Positions 34,038 through 39,102 of a DNA stretch of 39,102 nucleotides are shown here, one piece after another. This DNA comes from an uncultured Sphingomonadales bacterium. GTDB lineage: Bacteria > Pseudomonadota > Alphaproteobacteria > Sphingomonadales > Sphingomonadaceae. A model generated the notes under the pieces. The model saw only the letters and a program-made list of their open reading frames with translations, did no database searches and was not told the origin of the DNA. Location: the NCBI GenBank assembly GCA_903868245.1, contig CAIPUN010000092.1, positions 1 to 39,102 of the forward strand. The letters run 5' to 3'. Within the stretch, counting starts at the first letter, position 1; each line of letters starts with the position of its first letter. The position numbers and the translations under genes are program-made.

Positions 34038-35639
34038 ATGAGCGCACCGACTTTAACGACACAGATCAACACCGATTCCGAAGAGTTTAAGGCGCGCAGT
34101 GCCTACAACAGGGCGTTGCGCGATGAACTGTGGGCGAGGGTCGCCGAGGCTGCGCTGGGCGGTAATGAGAAGTCGCGCGAGCGGCACATGTCGCGTGGAA
34201 AATTGCTGCCGCGTGAGCGTGTCGAGCGCCTGCTGGATAGCGGTTCGCCTTTCCTAGAAATCGGCCAACTTGCAGCATGCGACCTGTATGATAGCGAAAT
34301 CCCCGGTGCAGGCCTTATCACGGGAATCGGCCGCGTTTCGGGCCGCCAGTGCATGATCGTGTGCAACGACGCGACGGTAAAGGGTGGCACTTATTACCCG
34401 ATGACGGTCAAAAAGCATTTGCGGGCCCAGGAAATTGCTGAGGCGAACCACTTGCCGTGCATTTATCTCGTTGACAGCGGCGGCGCAAACTTACCGCATC
34501 AGGACGAAGTCTTCCCCGATCGTGACCATTTCGGGCGCATCTTTTTCAACCAAGCCAATATGAGCGCCAAAGGCATTCCACAAATCGCCTGTGTCATGGG
34601 CAGCTGCACCGCGGGCGGCGCGTATGTACCCGCGATGTCCGACGAAACCGTCATCGTTCGCAACCAAGGCACGATTTTCCTCGCTGGCCCACCCTTGGTG
34701 AAGGCGGCAACGGGGGAGGAAATCAGCGCTGAGGATCTAGGCGGTGGCGACCTGCATGGTCGCAAGTCCGGCGTGGTGGATCATGTGGCGGAGAATGACG
34801 AACATGCGCTGACGATTGTGCGCGATATCATCAGCCATTTGGGCCCAATCCACAAACCCGACATTGATATAAAAGAACCACGTCCGCCAAAATTTGACCC
34901 TGAAGAAATTTACGGTGTCATCCCTGACGATGTGCGTGCGCCTTACGACGTCCATGAAGTCATCGCCCGTTTAGTCGACGGCAGCGAATTTCACGAGTTC
35001 AAGGCCTTATATGGCACCACTCTCGTCTGCGGCTTTGCGCATATCTGGGGAATGCCGGTCGCTATCCTCGCCAATAACGGCGTGTTATTTTCCGAAAGCG
35101 CCGTCAAAGGGGCGCATTTCATTGAGCTTGCTTGCCAGCGGCGGATCCCGTTGCTGTTCTTGCAAAACATCAGCGGCTTCATGGTTGGTGGTAAATATGA
35201 GGCGGAAGGCATTGCCAAGCATGGCGCAAAGCTTGTCACGGCCGTCGCCACCGCAAGCGTGCCCAAGATAACTGTGCTAATTGGGGGCAGCTTTGGCGCG
35301 GGCAATTACGGCATGTGCGGCCGCGCTTATTCGCCACGCTTCCTGTTCACTTGGCCCAATGCACGGATTTCGGTGATGGGCGGCGAACAGGCGGCGTCGG
35401 TGCTCGCTACTGTCCACCGTGATGCGGAAAAATGGACACCCGAAGAGGCGGAAGCCTTCAAAGCCCCAATTCGCCAGAAATATGAGGATGAAGGCAACCC
35501 TTATTATGCGACCTCACGATTGTGGGATGACGGCATCATCGACCCAGCGCAGACAAGGGATGTGTTGGGCCTAGCTTTCGCTGCAGCACTCAATGCGCCC
35601 GTCGAGGAGGCACCCCGCTTTGGGGTGTTCCGGATGTGA
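34038..35639 (+). CDS. mccB: Methylcrotonyl-CoA carboxylase, carboxyltransferase (beta) subunit
   Basis: Carboxyltransferase subunit of a biotin-dependent acyl-CoA carboxylase. At 533 residues it has the length and sequence of the MCC beta type: [41 protein letters not shown] and [17 protein letters not shown]. This argues for 3-methylcrotonyl-CoA (leucine degradation) rather than propionyl-CoA. The start has no clear ribosome binding site and follows ribH by 4 bases. The alpha subunit follows by 4 bases. Confidence 0.92.
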   Translation: MSAPTLTTQINTDSEEFKARSAYNRALRDELWARVAEAALGGNEKSRERHMSRGKLLPRERVERLLDSGSPFLEIGQLAACDLYDSEIPGAGLITGIGRVSGRQCMIVCNDATVKGGTYYPMTVKKHLRAQEIAEANHLPCIYLVDSGGANLPHQDEVFPDRDHFGRIFFNQANMSAKGIPQIACVMGSCTAGGAYVPAMSDETVIVRNQGTIFLAGPPLVKAATGEEISAEDLGGGDLHGRKSGVVDHVAENDEHALTIVRDIISHLGPIHKPDIDIKEPRPPKFDPEEIYGVIPDDVRAPYDVHEVIARLVDGSEFHEFKALYGTTLVCGFAHIWGMPVAILANNGVLFSESAVKGAHFIELACQRRIPLLFLQNISGFMVGGKYEAEGIAKHGAKLVTAVATASVPKITVLIGGSFGAGNYGMCGRAYSPRFLFTWPNARISVMGGEQAASVLATVHRDAEKWTPEEAEAFKAPIRQKYEDEGNPYYATSRLWDDGIIDPAQTRDVLGLAFAAALNAPVEEAPRFGVFRM

Positions 35640-35643
35640 GTTC

Positions 35644-37506
35644 ATGATCCAATCCCTCCTCATCGCCAATCGTGGCGAGATTGCGTGCCGGATTATCCGC
35701 ACCGCGCGGGATATGGGCATTCGCACGGTTGCGGTTTATTCGGACGCCGATGCTAAGGCGCTACATGTGCAGGAAGCCGATGCGGCGGTGCATATTGGGC
35801 CGTCTGCGGCGCGGGAGAGCTATTTGGTGGGCGAGAAGATTATCGCTGCTGCTAAGGCCACCGGCGCAGAGGCGATCCATCCTGGCTATGGCTTCCTTTC
35901 GGAAAATGCGGAATTCGCGCAGGCAGTGATTGACGCAGGGCTGATCTGGGTCGGTCCACGTCCCGCCAGCATCACTGCAATGGGGCTGAAGGACGCCGCC
36001 AAGAAACTAATGGCTGAAGCGGGCGTGCCTGTTACTCCGGGCTATATGGGCGACAATCAGGACCCTGCGTTTCTCGCCGAACGCGCCACCGATATCGGCT
36101 ATCCCGTCCTCATCAAGGCCGTTGCAGGCGGCGGCGGGAAGGGGATGCGCAAGGTCGAAAGCGCAAGCGACTTCGCGGACGCGCTCGCCTCTTGCCAGCG
36201 TGAGGCCAGCGCATCGTTCGGCAACGCGCATGTCTTGATCGAAAAATATATTCAGCGCCCGCGCCATATCGAGGTGCAGGTGTTTGGCGACACCCATGGC
36301 AACATCGTCCATTTGTTCGAACGCGATTGTTCGCTGCAACGTCGTCACCAGAAGGTGATTGAAGAAGCCCCCGCGCCGGGCATGGACGAAGCAACGCGTC
36401 AACAGCTTTGCGCGGCGGCAGTTAAGGCCGCCAAGGCGGTCGACTATGTCGGTGCGGGCACGATCGAGTTCATCGCGGATGCCTCTGAAGGACTGCGCGC
36501 CGACCGCATATGGTTCATGGAAATGAATACGCGGTTGCAGGTCGAACATCCGGTGACCGAGGAAATTACGGGCGTTGATCTTGTCGAATGGCAATTGCGC
36601 GTCGCCAGCGGTGAAGCCGTGCCCTTACGGCAGGAGCAGTTGCGCATCAACGGTTGGGCGATGGAAGCGCGGTTATATGCGGAAAACCCTGCAACTGGCT
36701 TTTTGCCGTCTATTGGCTCCCTTGACCATTTGGAATTTCCGGAAGAGCTAAGGGTCGATACAGGCGTTGAACAAGGCGGAGAAGTTTCGCCTTATTACGA
36801 CCCCATGGTTGCCAAGCTGATCGCATGGGGAGAGACGCGCGAGGAAGCCATTGACCGATTACGAGACGGCATTGACGGCACTGAAGTGTGGCCAGTCAAA
36901 ACAAATGCTGGCTTTTTGGGTCGTTTGCTCGATTTGGACGAATTTGGACTTGGTGACGTAGATACCGGCCTCATTGCGCGGGAAGTTGAAGACCTCGTCC
37001 ATCCATCCGAGCCAGAGCCCGAAGAGTTGTTGGAAGCCGCTGCTTTGTTATGTGCCAGCCCCGGCGAGGGACCAGTGAGCGCCATTTTAGGTTTCCGCCT
37101 GAATGCACCACCGCATGCTGAGGCGCGTCTCAGGGACGAAGATGGTAATCTTTATGTGGTCGCTTTTGATGAAATTGAGGCCGACGAACCCACAGCGGAC
37201 GTGCTCGCTTTCGCGGACGGTTTTGCGCGTCGTTATGTGTTAGACGAACCGCGTGGGTCAGGGCATAGTGCCGCGAGCGACGGTGCAATCCTGTCGCCTA
37301 TGCCGGGCCGCATTATCGCGGTTGATGTTGCTGTGGGTGACGCAGTGTCCAAAGGCCAAAAGCTGGTGACGCTTGAGGCTATGAAAATGGAACATAGCCT
37401 AACGGCGCCGTTTGACGGCGTTGTGACGGAGTTGAATGCGGACACTGGTGCGCAGGTGCAGGTAGAGGCGTTGTTGGTGCGGATTGCGGTGGTGGAGCAG
37501 TTATGA
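35644..37506 (+). CDS. mccA: Methylcrotonyl-CoA carboxylase, biotin carboxylase/biotin carrier (alpha) subunit
   Basis: A 620-residue fusion of biotin carboxylase (1-450) and C-terminal biotin carrier domain. IANRGEIACRIIRTAR starts the N-domain, KAVAGGGGKGMR is the ATP-grasp glycine loop, FMEMNTRLQVEHPVTE the metal/bicarbonate site, and LEAMKMEH carries the biotinylated Lys581. ATG 35644 is chosen because MIQSLLIANRGEIA is the normal N-terminus; an open frame to 35593 overlaps mccB. It works with MccB. Confidence 0.94.
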   Translation: MIQSLLIANRGEIACRIIRTARDMGIRTVAVYSDADAKALHVQEADAAVHIGPSAARESYLVGEKIIAAAKATGAEAIHPGYGFLSENAEFAQAVIDAGLIWVGPRPASITAMGLKDAAKKLMAEAGVPVTPGYMGDNQDPAFLAERATDIGYPVLIKAVAGGGGKGMRKVESASDFADALASCQREASASFGNAHVLIEKYIQRPRHIEVQVFGDTHGNIVHLFERDCSLQRRHQKVIEEAPAPGMDEATRQQLCAAAVKAAKAVDYVGAGTIEFIADASEGLRADRIWFMEMNTRLQVEHPVTEEITGVDLVEWQLRVASGEAVPLRQEQLRINGWAMEARLYAENPATGFLPSIGSLDHLEFPEELRVDTGVEQGGEVSPYYDPMVAKLIAWGETREEAIDRLRDGIDGTEVWPVKTNAGFLGRLLDLDEFGLGDVDTGLIAREVEDLVHPSEPEPEELLEAAALLCASPGEGPVSAILGFRLNAPPHAEARLRDEDGNLYVVAFDEIEADEPTADVLAFADGFARRYVLDEPRGSGHSAASDGAILSPMPGRIIAVDVAVGDAVSKGQKLVTLEAMKMEHSLTAPFDGVVTELNADTGAQVQVEALLVRIAVVEQL

Positions 37507-37517
37507 CCATGTTTAAG

Positions 37518-37608
37518 CGTCACCCTGAACTTGTTTCAGGGTCTATTTATCAGCCTCAACCGGTGGCTTGTGAGGCACTATGGACCCTGAAACAAGTTCA
37601 GTGTGACG
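37518..37608. repeat. Sphingomonad intergenic inverted repeat (REP-like)
   Basis: Two arms, 37520-37543 and 37583-37606, are inverted copies of one 24-base sequence with one mismatch (26 bp with the adjoining CG pairs). Each contains CCCTGAA and TTCAGGG, so the left arm can also fold by itself. The two copies lie head to head with a 39-base centre. The core is a repeat seen many times in sphingomonad genomes, recalled from memory. It fills the gap between mccA and the MaoC gene and could act as a transcription-stopping or mRNA-stabilising hairpin. Confidence 0.8.
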
Positions 37609-37630
37609 GTTGTGTACGAGGGTTAGCGTA

Positions 37631-38077
37631 ATGGCAGGCAAATATTTCAACGAATGGCACATCGGCGATAGCATCGCCCATGAAATTCGCCGGACGGTGA
37701 CCGAGACAGATAATTTACTGTTTTCGGTCATGACGCATAACCCACAACCGCTGCACATTGATGCCGAAGCCGCCAAGGCCAGCGAATTTGGACAGATTCT
37801 CGTAAATGGCACCTTCACTTTTGCGTTAATGGTTGGGCTGTCGGTGGGGGATACAACGCTCGGCACGTTGGTAGCCAATCTGGGCTATGATAAATTGGTG
37901 ATGCCCAAGCCCGTGTTCATCGGTGATACCTTACGCGCGGAAACTGAAGTTATTGCGCTCAAGGAAAGCAAATCGCGGCCAGACGCGGGTGTTGTGACGT
38001 TCCTGCACCGATGCCTCAATCAACGTGACGAACTTGTTTGCCAAACGGAACGTGCCGCGTTGCTGAAAAAGGCATAG
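37631..38077 (+). CDS. MaoC family hydratase (mesaconyl-CoA hydratase-like)
   Basis: A 148-residue hotdog-fold enzyme. The hydratase motif reads THNPQPLHIDAEAA, nearer to the mesaconyl-CoA/beta-methylmalyl-CoA hydratase group than to the classical GDxNPiHxD of R-specific enoyl-CoA hydratases, and ILVNGTFTFALMVG follows. ATG 37631 is chosen because MAGKYFNEWHIGD is the typical start, with GAGG about 8 bases upstream; the frame is open to 37610 inside the repeat. It is followed 36 bases later by a CitE-like lyase; such MaoC/CoA-lyase pairs are usual in C4/C5 dicarboxyl-CoA metabolism. Confidence 0.87.
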   Translation: MAGKYFNEWHIGDSIAHEIRRTVTETDNLLFSVMTHNPQPLHIDAEAAKASEFGQILVNGTFTFALMVGLSVGDTTLGTLVANLGYDKLVMPKPVFIGDTLRAETEVIALKESKSRPDAGVVTFLHRCLNQRDELVCQTERAALLKKA

Positions 38078-38113
38078 ATTGCCATAACGTCCGACGAGGG
38101 GCATAATAAGGGC

Positions 38114-38965
38114 ATGAAACTGCGCTCCCTCCTTTTCGTTCCGGGTGACCGGCCAGACCGATTTGCCAAGGCAGCCGCCAGCGGTGCCGATGCGATCATT
38201 ATTGATCTTGAAGACTCGGTTGCATTTGATCGCAAATTGGCGGCACGCGAAGCTGCCGCGGAGTATCTGTCGGGCGACCGTCCGGTTCCGGTTTTTATCC
38301 GCGTTAATCCGCAGGACAGTCATCTTACCCATGACGATCTTGCGTCGGTGCTGCCTTATGTTCCAGATGCTATTGTCTTGCCAAAGGCAGAGGGCGCGCG
38401 TTCGGTCCATTGGCTGCGCGCGGAAGCTGCGGCCGTGGCCGATAGTCAGGACGGCGAGGCGCCGCCCATCTTACCCATCGCGACCGAAACGCCAGGCGCG
38501 GTGTTTGACCTCGGTACTTTGCGTGAGGTCGCACATAATCTCCTTGGTGTCAGCTGGGGGGCGGAGGATTTGCCTGCTGCGGTTGGCGCTTCGACTTCGC
38601 GTGAAGCCGATGGTCGCTACACTGCGCCATATGAAATGGTGCGGTCACTCACGCTCTTTGCGGCGCATGCTGCGGGGGTCGCTGCAATCGATACGGTGTT
38701 TCCCGACATAAAAGATGAGGCTGGTCTGGCTGCCTATGTGGCCCGCGCTGCGCGGGATGGTTTTACCGGGATGCTCGCGATTCATCCGTCGCAGGTTGCC
38801 ACCATCAACGCGGGCTTTACGCCGTCTTCGGCGCAACTGGCGCATGCCCAATCCATCGTTGATGCGTTCGCGGCCAATCCGGGCGCAGGGGTATTGCAAA
38901 TGGACGGAAAAATGATCGACGCGCCGCATTTGAAAGCGGCGCTATCGATCCTCTCAAGGGCTTAG
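38114..38965 (+). CDS. HpcH/HpaI aldolase / citrate lyase (CitE-like) family CoA lyase
   Basis: A 283-residue TIM-barrel C-C lyase. RSLLFVPGDRPDRF, IIIDLEDSV, FIRVNPQDS, VLPKAEG, ATETPGAV and WGAEDLPAAVG supply the CoA-binding and Mg sites of the malyl/citramalyl-CoA lyase type. Length is normal for stand-alone CitE-like proteins. It follows the MaoC gene, so a hydration then cleavage of a branched CoA diacid is likely. Its stop codon overlaps the stop of the convergent aconitase gene by 3 bases. Confidence 0.88.
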   Translation: MKLRSLLFVPGDRPDRFAKAAASGADAIIIDLEDSVAFDRKLAAREAAAEYLSGDRPVPVFIRVNPQDSHLTHDDLASVLPYVPDAIVLPKAEGARSVHWLRAEAAAVADSQDGEAPPILPIATETPGAVFDLGTLREVAHNLLGVSWGAEDLPAAVGASTSREADGRYTAPYEMVRSLTLFAAHAAGVAAIDTVFPDIKDEAGLAAYVARAARDGFTGMLAIHPSQVATINAGFTPSSAQLAHAQSIVDAFAANPGAGVLQMDGKMIDAPHLKAALSILSRA

Positions 38966-39102
38966 GCCGCTAGTTTCCGCAACACATAATGCAGAATACC
39001 GCCGTTCATGAAATATTCGACTTCGTTCGCGGTGTCGATGCGGCACAGCGTGTCGAAATTGAACGTTGAGCCATCCTTACGGGTGACCATAACGGTTACC
39101 GT
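38962..39102 (-). CDS. acnA: Aconitate hydratase, C-terminal end (cut by window edge)
   Basis: The last 46 residues of a minus-strand gene whose stop is the complement of 38962-38964. The end RIDTANEVEYFMNGG followed by ILHYVLRKLAA is the well-known AcnA C-terminus (RIDTPxExxYYxHGGILxYVLR). The rest lies beyond the window. AcnA interconverts citrate and isocitrate. Confidence 0.92.
   Translation of the reverse strand, partial: TVTVMVTRKDGSTFNFDTLCRIDTANEVEYFMNGGILHYVLRKLAA

Noticed and set aside
37543-37878. Minus-strand frame reading HTELVSGS
   Set aside because: Translation of the intergenic repeat; a well-known false protein pattern in sphingomonads.
1-39102. CRISPR array, prophage, transposase, rRNA or tRNA genes
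   Set aside because: No regularly spaced repeats, integrase/transposase motifs or RNA gene signatures seen on reading both strands; a tRNA scan program was not available.

Overview
The window is a gene-dense stretch (about 93% coding, no rRNA, tRNA, insertion sequence, prophage or CRISPR seen) of a chromosome that looks like a sphingomonad (Alphaproteobacteria, Sphingomonadales; Sphingorhabdus/Sphingopyxis-like, genus not resolved). The reasons are a five-gene Entner-Doudoroff operon built around zwf-edd-glk, the families DUF1192, DUF1013/TrcR and DksA with a reduced zinc finger, the serS-surE pair, a RibB with an N-terminal helix-turn-helix, and a copy of the CCCTGAAC..GTTTCAGGG intergenic repeat common in sphingomonads.

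Layout. 1-76: start of an exported protein on the minus strand, at the window edge. 296-3519: a fused alpha/beta 2-oxoacid dehydrogenase E1 overlapping a FabD-like acyltransferase. 3622-9203: zwf-edd-glk-eda-pgl, the complete route from glucose and glucose-6-phosphate to pyruvate plus glyceraldehyde-3-phosphate. 9257-12053: dksA (minus), then serS-surE. 12063-16589: DUF1761 membrane protein, rimO, a DUF1295 membrane reductase with a PlsC-like acyltransferase, and a divergent KAS III. 16723-17280: two very short minus-strand genes, a 58-residue PspC protein and a 39-residue membrane/exported peptide, behind a strong candidate sigma-54 promoter with an IHF site and upstream dyads. 17281-21037: recF, clpA, DUF1192. 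21111-26300: quinone oxidoreductase, alpha/beta hydrolase, trcR, MBL hydrolase, dinB. 26366-31108: a TetR regulator followed by a DUF1330 / nitronate monooxygenase / unknown / TIGR03084 / secreted amidohydrolase operon. 31095-32183: DUF2855. 32313-38965: ribB (RibBX-type with HTH), ribH, the two methylcrotonyl-CoA carboxylase subunits, the repeat, a MaoC hydratase and a CitE-like CoA lyase. 38962-39102: C-terminus of aconitase on the minus strand.

How the genes work together. The Entner-Doudoroff operon is translationally coupled by short overlaps and supplies pyruvate and NADPH. The carboxylase block with MaoC and CitE-like enzymes suggests leucine/isovalerate degradation to acetyl-CoA-level products that feed the TCA cycle, for which aconitase is next door. 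Most remaining genes are housekeeping (translation, proteolysis, replication/repair, ribosome modification).

The two most interesting places are regulatory. (1) The psp-like promoter at 17103-17215 shows a GG-N10-GC sigma-54 core, an exact IHF consensus and two inverted repeats at enhancer distance, in front of genes too short for most gene finders. (2) The ribB gene encodes a DNA-binding-like domain fused to a riboflavin enzyme, and a perfect 16-bp palindrome fills the spacer between its candidate -35 and -10, with a related palindrome 30 bp upstream. This suggests an enzyme that represses its own promoter. Both are inferences from sequence and have not been tested.
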